Below, piece by piece: positions 41,314-54,570 of a stretch of DNA of 64,000 bases. The stretch's first letter is position 1, and every line of letters begins with the position of its first letter. The stretch is from Nymphaea colorata. Taxonomy: Eukaryota > Streptophyta > Magnoliopsida > Nymphaeales > Nymphaeaceae. The notes beneath the pieces are model-generated. The model was not told the origin of the DNA. It did not search any database and worked only from the letters and a program-made list of their open reading frames with translations. The stretch spans positions 15,044,854 to 15,108,853 of the forward strand of contig NC_045147.1 in NCBI RefSeq assembly GCF_008831285.2. The letters run 5' to 3'. A program made the translations under genes and the position numbers.

Positions 41314-42332
41314 CAACAAAAAACAAGTGTTCGACCATATATAAGCTTTTGTTCTTCTTGATTGCCATTTGGAACAGTTGTAGGTTGTAAAAGGCTATTT
41401 GGCAATAGTAATGTTGTTACTATCATGTGAATCTACCCTTAAAAATAGGATGAATTCATGGAAACACCTGTGACAATGTTACATGAATTTGCCACAAATT
41501 TTTTTTGGGCAGATTCAGACAGGAAAAATGTGATACTATCGTCAAACAACCCCTAAATGTGTGTGTATATATGTATATATATAGATGAGGAAAACGTTGC
41601 CTTTTTTTTAATAGGTTGAGATTTCAAGGCGATCCGTGGAGCATGTCCTGCCAATTTTGAATGAAACTAGTTATGTATGGCATACAGGGCATGAAATTTT
41701 CATGTGCCAGTATTGTTAATGATGAAAACTTTTTGTAAAGACAAAAAAAAAAACTTGAAAAAGTTAAAAATGACATTTTTTTTTATAATTACCAAAATAT
41801 TCCCCTTTTCTTTTGATATATATGGGTTGCGTGCACCTGAGTCACTGTCAATTTTGAACGGGCATTATTGAAGAAATACTGTTGAGTACTCGATTCTTTG
41901 TTGGCTTGCTGTCCAGCTGAATGTCGTCGGCTCCACATGCACTGATCACATTTTGTCCTGTTTTTCCCTCGATCTTCATCAAGGGCTGCAATGCATGATC
42001 TGTCAGTGTGAAACAAGTCGAAAGGTAGTTGCTTTGTTAAAGGTTCTCTTATGCCTTCTGGAAAATTCACTAATGATCAATCTGCTCAAGTGAAAGTTTA
42101 GCTAGAATCCTGAATTAATAATCTCTAAATTCTGCCAATCAAAGACTAAAAAAGTTGCCCACGTGATCTGATCAGCTTCATGAATGGAGACGTCTCTACT
42201 AACTGTGAGTTATTGTTTCAATTATTTGTCTCCTTTTTCTTTTTAAAAAAGAATGACAAGAACAGCCCCAACTCATATCCTCTTGAGACCCACCAGATGT
42301 CCTTTTGGAACATATGTACCCCTCTCTCCCAT

Positions 42333-42521
42333 CAGGAGCGGAGCTATCATTTTTTCATGAGGGGGCTCGAATTAAAGTTTCTAAATTTTGACAGAGACCA
42401 AAATATTATTTTTCAAAATTTTTACACAGGACAAGTAAAATTTTCTAAAATTTACATGTAAAATTTTCTTTTTAAAGGAGGCCAAGGCCCCTGTAGGCCA
42501 CCCCTTGGCTCCGCCCTTGTC
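42333..42521. mobile_element. MITE-like non-autonomous element
   Basis: The ~190-bp block starts AGGAGCGGAGCTA and ends TGGCTCCGCCCTTG, an imperfect terminal inverted repeat of about 13 bases. The core is AT-rich with repeated AAAATTTT and AATTTTC motifs and has no coding capacity. Elements with GGCGGAGCC-type ends and such cores are common in angiosperms. The target-site duplication is not clear. Confidence 0.5.
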
Positions 42522-45185
42522 TCCCATGAGGTAAATATAAAGTAAAAGGCTCTTGTTGATTAGGTCTTGTGTCTATCACCTGGTCAATTAGGCACCCAGC
42601 TTGATCAACATATGCATGGACCCAATATAGCCCGACCCCGGCTTGGTATCTAAATTATAAATGCTAAACTCAGTCCGAGATTCAAAACTCGACCTGTAGT
42701 GAATTAGATCCATTAATGTCTGTTTTCAACCGGAATTTTTATATTAAAATAACTAATTATTAAGTTTAGAAAAAAATAATATTATAAAAATTACAATCAG
42801 CTGAGCGTTTCAGTGAAAGCTTGGAGCATGAACCTAGACATAGCTGGAAATCACCAAACCATGTCCAACTTGAACCACATTTCACCCAAAGAATATGACA
42901 GTTTACGTAGCATGTATAATTTATCTCTACTTTCATGTCCATAACGATTATCTCCATTAATTGATCATTGAATTCTTATGATGCATGCATTTGCGTCATC
43001 CATGCATTGATCAGTGAAAGAGGTGGTACAGTCCGCTCAAGAAAGGAAATACGTAATCCAATTTGTTTGTGCAATCCTTATCTTCTTAAGCAGCAAATTT
43101 GAGGAGAAAGAAAAAGGAACATAACACGCAGATATGTAGCATTTGCTTTTCCAACTTCCATCAATGAATAGCAGCGTGATTATACAATCGCATCTTTTTT
43201 GGCTTAAGAAAGGCATGGTCTCCATCATGGAATAAATTGTCGGCCTACTGATATAAAGATGCATGCATGGGCACAAGCATTAAGAATGTTTAGCATGTCT
43301 TTTGAAAAAGCATACCCAAAGGATCAACTTTTGTGAATAGCATGACACTGCTACTTTATTTTCATAAGAATTCGTGCCATTAAAAGCCTGGACAAGGATA
43401 TCAGGAAACTTTTAAGACTCCGCCCACCAATCATAGTGTGCCATCGATCACAAGCTTGCTCCTTAAGCACTTCTTAATTTGTAATTATTTAGTTAATGTC
43501 ATTAAAGTTATAATATACTTAGAATGAATCAGGGAATCTTGGACATGCTCGTCCTGATCCGGCCCACGGCATATGTCGTATCAGAGTAGGTTATGGCCAG
43601 AGACACGCCTCCCGGTTGCTTCTTCAAATCCCCGGCCGGGCCTTATGCAGTATCAAGAACCATTCCATGAAAATTGAAATTCAACTATTTCTGTCTTCGC
43701 TTTGACAAAGCTCGTGATTGCACAACGCATTCGCAAAAGAGTTAAATGCGCATGTTTTCGACCTTTGTATGCATGAGAAAACATGAATGGATCAAAACTG
43801 GTGTCTCCACCTATGGAAGCATAATAGAAATTGATTCAAACTGCCTATTGTTCGGTAATTCATGAAAACGTAGCATATATGAAAGTGCATGCAGCTAGCC
43901 ATTGTCATTGTCATCCGATTGGAGATTTCACTACTATTTTGCAAACAAATTTGGCACTAGGGATCATTTATGTGTTCAAGTACAGCTACACATAAATAGG
44001 TTTTAATCGGTTTCATTATCTCCTACATGAGAAATTGGTGCATTTGGCTGTATAAACTTGTTACATGAGCTTATTATATAAGCAAATCCTCCATCGCTTA
44101 CACAGCAAAAAATATTTATGCATAAGCTTGACATCTTCCAAGTACTCAAGTGACATAAGAAATCAACAAGATCTTACACTGGAGCCTCCAGCGAAAACCA
44201 AACTTTCATCCGGCCGGCTAAACATTGAACATGCCAGGACGAGCCAGGAAGGTCAGATCATGGCCTTGTTAGTTCATTCCATCATGACCAACATGCCCAC
44301 ATGAAGAAGTTTCTTTTGATGTACAACCAGAGAGATTGGGAGTACTGGCTTAGTTTGGACTGGAGCCTTTTTTTTTGGTGAGAAAAGCAAGTTCTTTTCT
44401 TTTTGCAAAGGTGACACGTTCATTGGTAGCTTTCTCCCTTTTGGTTTCTTGTTTTTAGCATAAAATTATTCGCTGATTTTGGGTTTTGATCAGCTTGCAG
44501 ATTCTTGTCTTTAAGCATCTTGTGGACGTAAACGAACGCTCTTGTTATCCGGAAAAAGTCGGGTATCGGCCGACAGAACAGCAAAAGGATTTGAAGATGG
44601 AACCTGGACATACAATAATGTTTTTGCTTTTTTTTCTTTTCTTCCTTCTTTAATTTCAGATGTTGTCTGGGCAGTATGATTGAGCTTAAAACAAACTAAT
44701 TAATTTGTTTTCTTGTAAATATGCACTTAAGTTTTGAAAATAGGACCATTTTCATTAGTTTTGGTTTTGCTGACGGTGGAGGAGCTCAAAATTTGGGACA
44801 TTGGTACAAATTTTAAAATTTTAACAGACATCAACATTTAAATGAAAAAAAAAAAAATATCGTGTTAATAGAATAGGTACCTTTTATGGCTCGGTGCGTC
44901 ATGGTGCCCTCTTTTTCGTTGCTTGCCAAAGAAAACGGCGGATGACGCACATTGGGTTGGGCATATGAAATCGCTGCTTCTTTATGGCGTAGATCAGAAG
45001 AAGCTACGTCACTGCAACAAGGCTTTGGGCTCGATGAGACCAAAGAGATAATATTCTTCTAACTTATTCTGTCTGTCTTAGGAAGAAAGATTTGACACTA
45101 AAAAATTATTAACTAGAAGCAAAAGCGATAGAGATACAAGAGAGACCCAAAGAGGTATTTTATTATACAGCTCAAAGAGCGGAAG

Positions 45186-45670
45186 CCCTCACCCAACCCC
45201 TCGGTGTCTCATGATGTCACCCCGCTGCACTTCAATTTGCCCGTTGATGACTTCCCACCTTTTACAACACAAAGTGTTGTCGCCTCATATTGGAAGCAGA
45301 GACTATCAACCTATCAGTCTTTGCCCCATTTGTTGCACCAAGACCCTAGGGAGCGACACAAAATAACTTAATTAAGAGAAATTGAACCTATGTGGATCAT
45401 TATTATGTTTTCCTTTTCTTCATTTCATAAGGTACAGGGCCTTCTGCCTCATGGTGTTGCCCCTACCCAGCTTCAACTTGTGCATTCTTAACCCCTTCTT
45501 TTTACTACATGGAAGGTTGATGCCTTATTGATTTGGAACAGAATCTAGCTGCTTGCTAACCTCTATCCCATCCATTGTACCAACACCCTCGACGGTGATA
45601 TATAAGAGAAATCGAACCTACTTGGGTCATTGTTAATTAGTCCTTTATTCATTTCATAGGATGGGGCTAC
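45186..45670. repeat. Diverged ~240-bp tandem duplication
   Basis: Two units, about 45186-45436 and 45437-45670. Shared landmarks in order are CTCATG, CTTCAA followed by TTG, TTTGCC/CTATCC, TTGNACCAA and CACCC/GACCC, AAGAGAAATNGAACCTA, and CATTTCATA. The copies are clearly old. Confidence 0.75.
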
Positions 45671-47961
45671 AAGCCAATTGACTAACTTTTGATGGATTGG
45701 ATACAGCAGGGTAAAGGGAAAGATGTCATCTCTCGGACGACAGGGGAGGGAGTACCAATATGCATATTGAAGTATAGTGCGTGCACCACCTCAGAATCAT
45801 GAAAGTAGGCCCAGTATTCTAAGGAGACAAGGGGAATGATGAGGGCTTCGGCTCTCAGTCGAGTGATAGTAGGAGGGAGCTTGAAAAAAAAAAAACTGGC
45901 GAAAGGGACACTAGTTATGAAATTTTAAATTTTTAATGGGACCGACATGTAGCGTCTTCGTGACATCAACAAATGTTTCAAGTAGATCTGTGAAGCATGT
46001 TTGGCATGCCCATCAAAATTAACAATTTAAGTTTCCTGCATCTTGTTCTGTGGCTTAAGAGGAGAAGATCATTACCGTGGCATGCCCAATCAGTTTCCAT
46101 GCAAAGGTGCAACAGATGTATTTTAATTAAGCATGCACGACGAAGAATTTCTGAGAAAGAGAATGTCCGACACTCTCTAAAAACTTAGTTTTAGGGAAAC
46201 CCAGTTTTCAAGTCATCCAAATGAGCAAAAAATGGTGTTTTGGAGGCAAAATCACTTGTCTTACCTCCTAAGCCTAGTTTCCGTGCCGTCATCTGAACGC
46301 CCCTGAAAGAAGTAAAAATCGGCCTTATTTGATTTCAAGATATAACATACGCACTCTGAAATCTCTATCGGGGTTGTTTGACACACTTTTGAGATGGATA
46401 TTTACCACTACATTTTTAGTCCACCTATGGATCCACGACATTGTTTCATTCAATCAGCTGCAACACAAGACTTGTAGCACCGCGGGCAAACTTGAGAAAC
46501 AAGTGCTTGGTAAAGAAAAAAAAAACGCCAAAGAATTATATCGCTAATTTGCTTGTCACTGTGAACATCATTCAATCCTGGAGACTGTGACACTTACATG
46601 TTCATAATGTAAAAGAAAAGTCTTGTTCCTTACTGCCAATTAGGTCGAGCTGGTGGTGATCACGAAACTCCGTGAGCTGAAATAGGAGCTACCTCATTTA
46701 TATTAATTAATGATTGTTGTTTCTGCTTCAACCCTTAATTGGAGGTATGATGGTTCTCATGAAAGATGGTGAATGAGATTAAAGGGAAAAGGTACACGAT
46801 CTTCAACACTGATAAGCAAGATTGATGGCCGGCGAGAATAATCAAAACAACAGAAACCATCTTAACGATTCATATGCATGTATATGAGAAAGTAAGACAC
46901 CCTAAAGAACATTCTAAAGAGCGAAACGAAATTGGCCGGAGACAAAATCTGCAAGACAATTTTTTTAAGGTGGAAAAACGTCGCCCACAGTAGGGCAGGT
47001 AAAAATCATGATTCAATGGGTAGGTTTACTTACTTTTTTTTCTCCATTTTGATGTCATAGTTTAGGAATTCAACCGGACCGCCCTCTGATTCTTACGTTA
47101 TCATTTGGGTGGGCAACTTGAGTTTCTAAACATAAATAAGTCTCCACGCTTGATTTAAATGGGAAACGAGTTTCCAACCAATACAACATGTACAAACGAC
47201 AGCATGAAATATATTATTTGAAGTCTTGAAGGGGATGAAGCTCGAGCATATAGATCCTCGGATCGAGAAACGAGATGAAGGGTGTGCAGGAAATTCTTCA
47301 CCAGGACATGAGAACTTAGGCCTCAATTTGCAGAGGCTGTGATTTTCTCGTGCGGGGTTGGATTTCCAACATCCGATCCTCATTGGAAAGCCCTGAATAT
47401 CGAAAACATGTTTGATTTCAATTTAGACGTGAAGGCATCTAGGAAAGTACCCATGAAGAACCGGTCTGAACCCTCCAAATCTGAAGTTGCCGTGAATGAA
47501 ATGAAATGTTGGACACTATGTACCATGTTTTGGTACAGGGAATTGAGTGTAGTTTCAGAAGGCATTGTGGAACTGTATTTTCTTCGCTCCAGAAATCTGA
47601 CAATAATGCGAATACACCCAATGACGAGTTCAGCTGAATTTAGAGCAGAAACTATGTAAAAAATTTAAGGCAAATTAGAAATTATGCATCTCCATGAACT
47701 TAAAAGAGCTCTTTTAACATATTATGGATTTCGGAATGGTCAAAAAACCTAGTGGAGGAGAATCGCCGAAGCCCTTCTCTTCTTTCTCTTTGATTGTAGG
47801 GTCCAAGACTGCTTTGGTGCATGTCTCGGGGATGCAACAGCACTGCACGTCAACTAAGGTATTGTTGTGTTGTCTCCATTTGCAGCACAGGAGTTTAGGG
47901 CCTGAGAATCAAACCGGTGACAAGACTTTTACTCGTTACACCAGCTATGTTAGAACACCTG

Positions 47962-48268
47962 AAACGGCAAAAACCCGTTCCGGTCTTTGCTTGGCTGACT
48001 TATGCAAAGAACACATAGTGGGAAACCAAAAAAGATCCTGTCGATGACTTTGGTGGTGCCTGAAAGTCTGGGTTGTTTAATTTGTCTGAAAAACAGAACA
48101 TGGCAACGAACACCTGTTTAATTTCTGGTCACAGAAGGGGGAAAAAACCAGTTCCAGTCTACGTTTGGTGCACTTACGGTAAGAATGTAGCGGAAGACCA
48201 AAAAAAAAGTCCTCTGCGGAAGACTTCTGTCGTGCCTCCAAGTCTGAGTTGTTTAATTTGCTTGATAC
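47962..48268. repeat. Diverged ~175-bp tandem duplication
   Basis: Unit 1 is about 47962-48092 and unit 2 about 48136-48268. Shared pieces include AAAAACC followed by GTTCC and GTCT, ACTT, GAAGAC-like stretches, GTGCCT and AGTCTG followed by GTTGTTTAATTTG. Confidence 0.7.
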
Positions 48269-48999
48269 AAACTTTGATATTTCAAAGTCTTCCAAACAAT
48301 TGACACGGGTGTCTGACTTCATCATTTGAAAGAAAGCACTATTTGCAAACTCTGTGGCCCCGAGTGCATTCGTCATTAATTTGGGCAAGTGCTCAATATA
48401 TTTTGAGAAACAGTCCCACTTGTGTGTGGTGTAACTTTAAAACAATATAATGAAAACTACCCACTTGGTATTATTCTGACCCAAGCCTGAATCCTTCATT
48501 TTAGTGTTTTCAAGTCAACCATAGATTATTCTAATTGATGAGATGATAATTGATCCATTTGCACATTTAAAGCCTCAAATTATTGAATTGATTTGATGAT
48601 TCAATCAAGCTCTCTTAGGCGAAAGAGAGTACATCTCGATCAGGGGAGAGAACAGCGAGCCTCCGGAAATTGGATTTTGGAACTCCAATGGGCATTACCT
48701 CAAAGAAAATGGGGTTAAGTACTGTATTTACTGTCCCGAATTTGAATCAAAGAGGCATTTGGAGTAAATTGAAACGATTGAGGCGCACGGCAAAAGTGAT
48801 GAAGTTTGAAAGCCCAAGTTGAAAATTGTATTAATTTGTACGGGGTTAAATGATTCCACATGTTGGATATGGATCCTGATGCGGTGAAAGAACCAGTTTG
48901 TACGATGTGCGATGAGTTTTTTTATAGATTAATGAAATACCAGGGGTGGGCCATTGCGGCCAAGTTTTTAGACTATTAAAAAGACCCGCATTAGATGTC

Positions 49000-49680
49000 A
49001 ATAGATTAGATTAGATCAGGTATAGCTTTAACCGTACCCACTATTTCGGTTCGGATATTCACATATTTGGATTAGAATTGAAATGAAAAATTGAATCCAA
49101 AATCTAATTTCAACCAAATCCAATTTTTGTGTTCATATCTGGGTCCAAATCAAAATTTTGCACTGAATCTAATCCATTTTCAAAATATAACAACATTGGA
49201 TATAAGATATTTATTATTTTAAACTAAATCAGATTTGAATCCAATGGAATATTTGTACATATCCAAATCCGATTCGATTTCTTTAGGGAATATTAAATTT
49301 CTATCCACATTCGATTTATTCAAAACGGTTTAATTGGATATCCAATTCTGAAGTTGGTTCAGTCCAGCATTGGTTATCCGAGTTCTTGCACTACCGTATT
49401 GTCTAACACTTATTATCCGAGTTCTTGCACCACCGTATCGAATCATCTGATTTTGAGATTTTATTTCTTTACCCCAAGAAGTTTCAAGTCTGTACAGTTT
49501 TACCTCCCGCGGCAGTGTGACATTAGCGTCAGGAGTTGTGATCATAGACCTGGGCTTCGGGCCAGCCCGGCTCGGTTCAGATAAGAGTCGGGCTTGATGC
49601 TCGAAACCCAACCCCGGGTCCAATACCGAAGCCCAGGCATGGCCTAGCCTGGCCCCGCGTGGCTCAATTAAAATAATTTT
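49000..49680. repeat. Second dispersed-repeat cluster
   Basis: The AT-rich part (49010-49330) repeats GAATCCAAA/CCAAATC motifs after GGATATTCACATAT. A GC-rich part with GGGCCAGCCCGGCTCGG follows at 49550-49665. It resembles 18580-19190 with the two parts in reverse order. Confidence 0.5.
49374..49440. repeat. Short direct repeat, 26-bp unit
   Basis: TTATCCGAGTTCTTGCAC plus ACCGTAT occurs twice, 39 bases apart, with one mismatch. Confidence 0.85.
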
Positions 49681-50599
49681 TTAATATAAAATAAAAATTT
49701 TGAATATAAAATATATTTTTAAATAAATTGTATATTTATTATTAAATAAAAATAATTAGAAATAAAAAAATAATCAGGCAGGTCCCATTAAGATAAAAGC
49801 CACAAGGCTCTTCCAGTCTCTCTCGGGAAAGATGCCAATTATACTCTTTTTCACAAACATTTATGGGGTGTTGGACCTTAAAACTCATTCGGAAGAAAAA
49901 AAAATGCTTCTAAAACATTAATTTTATGACTGTTTGAATTACACGAAAAATCATTTTTGTTTAAACTTGTTTTTGGTAGTGAATAACATGGCACCCTCGT
50001 TTTTTTAAAAAAAAAATGGTTTTTTGTCTCTATTATCCAAACATATAAACCAGTTTTCCGAAAACCAGACACTAGCTCACAAGTGTTGTCCTTATCAATC
50101 AAACAGGAGAACATGACGTAGTGATGCACAATCATCAAAGTATTGCGTAATCACATTAGCTTAGGAGAAACTGTGGAGATTTAAGATACAAAACATTTTA
50201 AGAATTTAAGACACCAAGCAATGAATTATTAACTATTTTACATACGCAGTCATATGTTTCACTTGGCTATTTAAAATACGGTGGATCACTTTCTCCGTTA
50301 GATTGAGCGATTGTTTAATACATGCTCCCCCAGCATAGCATGTGATGTTCACAAGAGAGACTAAGGTATTTAATATTAGAAACTCTAACTTTAGGAAACA
50401 CTTTAACCAAAAGTCTGAAAGAAAGTTTCCGCGTTCTATATTTTAACATGAAAAAAAAATGAACAGAAACAGAAAAAAGAGAAGTACCCATATCAAAGGG
50501 GATGAGAGATAGAAAATATACAATTTGGATGAACAAAAGGAGAATTTTATCTTATTCGTGGATAAAAAGATGAAGGTTGAACCTTCCTTTCATTCCCTC

Positions 50600-51160
50600 G
50601 GGTGAACAACTAGCCGAGCAACTCAAGCTCCACTCGTTAAAGCTTGACATGAAAACGAGTTCCAGTCGACTATTTTAATGAAGGAGGGTTTCAAAACACC
50701 ATTGCTCGCAGCGAGTGAGGGATGAGACCCTTGCTTGCTGGAGCAAGGGTTTCTTTCTTCAAAACCCTTGGTCCAACGAGCGAGTGAGGGATGAAATCCT
50801 CGCTCAGCAAAGGGTGGTGCTGGAGAGGATGCTGAGTATGAACGAACTTTCCTTGAAAACCTAAAACTTAAAATCCAGATATCTCATATGATTCCTCTTT
50901 TTCGGCAGATTCTCTACTGTCATCTCTTCCATAACAAACACACCTGTAAACGACATGCCTATAAACGAGTTAAACGAGCTCGAGTTTGAGCTCTGACAAG
51001 CTTGATCCACATGAGCTCAAGTTAACATTATATAACTTGATTTGAGCTTGAATCGAATACGAGTTGTGCAAAATAAAAACAAGTGAGCCGAGTTCGAACC
51101 GACTAAGCTTGAGCTCGACGAACCGACTAAGCTTGAGCTCCACTGGACTCATGTTCACCT
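50600..51160. repeat. Dispersed repeat rich in GAGCTC/TTGAGCT motifs
   Basis: Repeated GAGCTC, TTGAGCTC and CCGACTAAGCTTGAGCTC motifs, the last present twice near 51100-51140. An inner ~70-bp imperfect duplication around AGCGAGTGAGGGATGA lies at 50708-50805. No coding content was found. Confidence 0.5.
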
Positions 51161-52320
51161 CTACTCGTCTCCTTTCTAGATGGCAATGGCAGTACTATAC
51201 TACCGTCCTTCAACTTGCTGTGCGGTAGGGGAGGAGGTTAAGGAACGGACGTCGACTAAGATATTTTAAGGGTAATGTTGGTATTTCTTTTTTGTAAGGT
51301 AGCACGAACCTGGGTTGGTGGGCCACCCACGTTAATCGAACGTTTGGCGGTTATAAAGAGGGCGACGAATTTGGCTTGTGGCCAAGACCAAGAGTCTACT
51401 AGTCAGGGCAATAACTATATCTTTGTAGGGCATCCATTCCAAGTCAAGCTTCATCCTCCTTTCGTATTGACAAAAGAGCTCTAAACAAACTCTTTTTTTT
51501 TTTTTTTTTTAAAGCGAATGTTAAATCCGATCACAGCCCAGCTTACTAAAAGAATACATTAATATTGTATAAGATAGCAAAAACGCGCCTCTTGAACTGT
51601 AAAAATATTCTTTATTGAGAAGCGTTCTATCGAAACTCGATGTTTCCTTTACTAGACAGCGTTTTTCTTTTTTTACTGCGTATTTGTTGGTTCCCAAAAG
51701 TTCAGAAGTGATGTATTATTTGCCTAAACTTTGTTTAAAAAAATCAAAATTATGTTGATAAAACGCACCTTTTAACCATATAAGCGTTTAATTTCAGAAT
51801 TTAATGAAGAAAAGAAGAGGAGAGTTAAAAAATATAAGTTTTTTGAAATGCAGATCTGCAGCGAAGGGCTTCGAACTGAGGACACAGGAAACATGTGAGC
51901 CCCTCTCTGTCTGGGTTGGGAGTGTTAGCGGGGCCCACGGAGCCGTTAGCCGTCTCTAGCTCGTCGCCGTCGCTTTTAACTCGGAGAATGATATCACACT
52001 CCGTGTTTCGTCACCCATAAGTTTGCTACAGCGTCTTCTTTTCAACCACACCTCCCTGCTTATTGGCTATTGACCAACACACCCTGCCTCGTTCACTCGA
52101 TGTTAAATGAACGCATCTTCAGTGGCGGTGCCGCCATTAAAATGTAAATCAGAAATAATAGTTCGACCGACTTTCTGGATCATGATAGAAATTGATTCTT
52201 AAAATGAATTTTAAAGAAGAAAAAAGGAAGGAGATCACGGGAATGAATCGTATGGGCAAGGCCGCGTGGGAAAAGGCAGAAATCCCGTGTGGCCCTAATG
52301 AACTTCCCCACCTCCCGCCC

Positions 52321-52327
52321 TATATAC
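52321..52327 (+). promoter_or_regulatory. TATA box of the first CML gene
   Basis: TATATAC starts 23 bases before the first ATG (52344) and 65 bases before the second in-frame ATG (52386). With usual TATA-to-start spacing, transcription would begin near 52352, after the first ATG. Confidence 0.55.
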
Positions 52328-52343
52328 GCAGGAAACTGCCGCC

Positions 52344-52952
52344 ATGAAGTCAACCAGAGGAGGTGGAGAAGCAGAGGGAGAGAAGATGAGTACGGTTGAG
52401 TCGTCTGCTCAGGGTCAGAAGCAAAGCCCTCCGCCCCGGGATGCGAGGGAGGAAATGGAGCGGGTGTTCAGGCGGTTCGACACGGACGGCGACGGGAAGA
52501 TATCGGTGTCGGAGCTCGGCGAGCTCCTCCGGGCCTTCGGCTCCGCCGTCTCGGAGGACGAGGCGGCCCGGATGATGCGCGACGTCGACGTCAACGGCGA
52601 CGGCTTCATCGACATGGACGAGTTCGCGCAGATCAACGGAGCCGGCGGGGAGACGGGGGCGGCCGGCGGAGGCTGCGAGGAGCAGGGCCTGAGGGAGGCG
52701 TTCGCGATCTACGATCTGGACAAGGACGGGCGCATCTCCGCGAAGGAGCTCCACCGAGTCCTCGGCCGTATGGGCGAGAAGTGCTCCGTCAAGGAGTGTT
52801 GCCGGATGATCAGCTCCATCGACGCCGACGGCGACGGCCACGTCAACTTCGATGAGTTCAAACGGATGATGAGCCCGTCGTCCGCGCCTTCTCCTTCCCC
52901 GCGCTCACCGACCTCCGCTGCTCGGGCAACCACCGGTGGCCAGAGAAAATGA
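52344..52952 (+). CDS. CML: Calmodulin-like protein with four EF-hands (gene 1)
   Basis: Calcium sensor of the plant CML family; it binds Ca2+ and then target proteins in cytosol or nucleus. The gene is intronless, 202 aa from the first ATG. Four canonical loops are visible: DTDGDGKISVSE (46-57), DVNGDGFIDMDE (82-93), DLDKDGRISAKE (124-135) and DADGDGHVNFDE (160-171). All have acidic or Asn residues at positions 1, 3 and 5 and Glu at 12, so all four sites should bind calcium. A glycine-rich linker (99-110) joins the lobes, and a Ser/Pro-rich tail ends the protein. The first ATG has a strong context (GCCGCCATGA) but lies too close to the TATA box. ATG 52386 (MSTVESS, 188 aa) is a serious alternative start. 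A paralog lies 3.6 kb downstream on the same strand. Confidence 0.94.
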   Translation: MKSTRGGGEAEGEKMSTVESSAQGQKQSPPPRDAREEMERVFRRFDTDGDGKISVSELGELLRAFGSAVSEDEAARMMRDVDVNGDGFIDMDEFAQINGAGGETGAAGGGCEEQGLREAFAIYDLDKDGRISAKELHRVLGRMGEKCSVKECCRMISSIDADGDGHVNFDEFKRMMSPSSAPSPSPRSPTSAARATTGGQRK

Positions 52953-54187
52953 AAATCCGGGATCCCTTTCCTGAAGATGCTGGCTATGCACACTAATCTC
53001 TCCGTAACTAGGGCTCTAAAAGATGTTCTTAGGGTGACTGATCGTTTGTTTTCCCTTTGTTAATCTGGTTTCCAAGAAGGTTTGTACTTCCATGAATATA
53101 ATCTCTTCGTTTCATGCGGTCGTTCCCGTCACTCTCAGCGCTTCCCCCTTTTTATTTTCTTCTTCCATCCTTTTTCCTGTGACTTGGTTAGCGTGCACCT
53201 GACACGAAATGCACAATAGATATTGTTCTCCCCAACTTCCAGAAACTTAATTTTTCTCCTGAGCATGGATTGATGGTGATATCTATGTCACAGAGCTTAT
53301 CGTTCCCAATTTCGAAGCTATTTTTCTCTGGTGCGATGCTGCTGCTACCGATTCAATGTGGCTGAAAGACTGCAAGAAGCGATTAATGGTTCGCGTGTTC
53401 CCAGGAACCAATTTCAGCTTTTTGTAGGAAGAAACAAGAAAGAAAGCCACATCAGAAGTGCCCGCCAAAGAAAATAAATTTCAAATATTGTTGATGGAAT
53501 TCCGATGCGTTAAGCGAATAGTGGACAAGAATTCCACATTTGCTTGTGGACTCTAAAATTTGATGAGCATCCGAATCTGAATACATGTATGTGCCAAGTG
53601 CAAAGAGTGGACAAGAATCCAATATTTTCTTTTTCATTTGATTTAACCTGTGGCCCCACTGGAAAGCAAACAAGATGTTCTTTCCTTGCGATTAAACGGG
53701 TCTCCAGAGGAAGGACGAAAAGTCCAATGCCTTGAGAGGCTGGGCCGATGGTTAGCGTGCGGGCGTCATGTGGATGGAAAATGACGCTTTTATCTGCATC
53801 ACCCAATAATTGGCCCTTTTGTTGATACGGTACAAGGTTGGTATGGGTTTAACTTTTTTTTTTTTTTTTTTTTTGTCTTTAAATTCATTTAAATTTTTTT
53901 ATTATTCTTGAATTCAAGAAACGAAAAAGAAGAAGAAACGCACATGCTAAAAAGGAAATTTTGAAACGTAGATCATTAGCTCGGATTCTAAATGGAGAAA
54001 TGATCAATTTGATATCTAAATTTATAAAACAACAATAAAGTTTACATTTTATAGTCTAGATAAGCTTAAGGTTTTGTTTGATGACATGGAAGAATTTAAC
54101 GTGGTAAATTTATCATGAAAAAGAATGCTATAAAAAAATACATGACGAAATTTTACCTTTTTTTAAGACATTGATTGATTGCATAAA

Positions 54188-54273
54188 AGTTTTTTACAAG
54201 GTAAAATTAACAGTATTTGGTGCACATGGTAGTTTTTTATAAGATAAAATTAACTGTGTTTGGTGCACATGGT
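54188..54273. repeat. 43-bp tandem duplication
   Basis: Units 54188-54230 and 54231-54273 start AGTTTTTTA and end TTTGGTGCACATGGT, with four or five differences. Confidence 0.9.
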
Positions 54274-54487
54274 AAAAAATATAAGAAACTTTTTTTTCGA
54301 TCGTTAATAGTTGTTTTTTTGTTCTCTCGTCTTTTTCATGTAAGCTACTAACTTTTCATGTTAAGAAGCAGTAATATGCTATCACTTGATACAACTGTTC
54401 TAGGAAGGAAGATGACCTCTCATTGGTAATAATGTTTGAATAGCAACTTAGAATGACCTGTCTTAACTCTTAAACAAACCTTATTGA

Positions 54488-54570
54488 AATGAGAAATTAA
54501 GTGAAAAAGGGAAAAGAATATGTTACAGTAATGAGAAATTAAGTGAAAAAGGGAAAAGAATTGGATGTGA
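54488..54570. repeat. 42-bp tandem duplication
   Basis: AATGAGAAATTAAGTGAAAA followed by AGGGAAAAGAA occurs at 54488 and again at 54530, identical over about 31 bases. Confidence 0.92.

Larger units (their letters stand above)
37306..52320. other. Fifteen-kilobase gene-poor stretch
   Basis: No reading frame here matches a family I recognise. The longest (39023-39382 minus, 47339-47659 plus, 49330-49623 minus) lack domain motifs. What is visible is repeats: (AT)n tracts, tandem duplications at 40.6, 45.2-45.7, 48.0-48.3 and 49.4 kb, a MITE-like element at 42.3 kb and dispersed low-complexity repeats at 38.1, 49.0-49.7 and 50.6-51.2 kb. Confidence 0.55.
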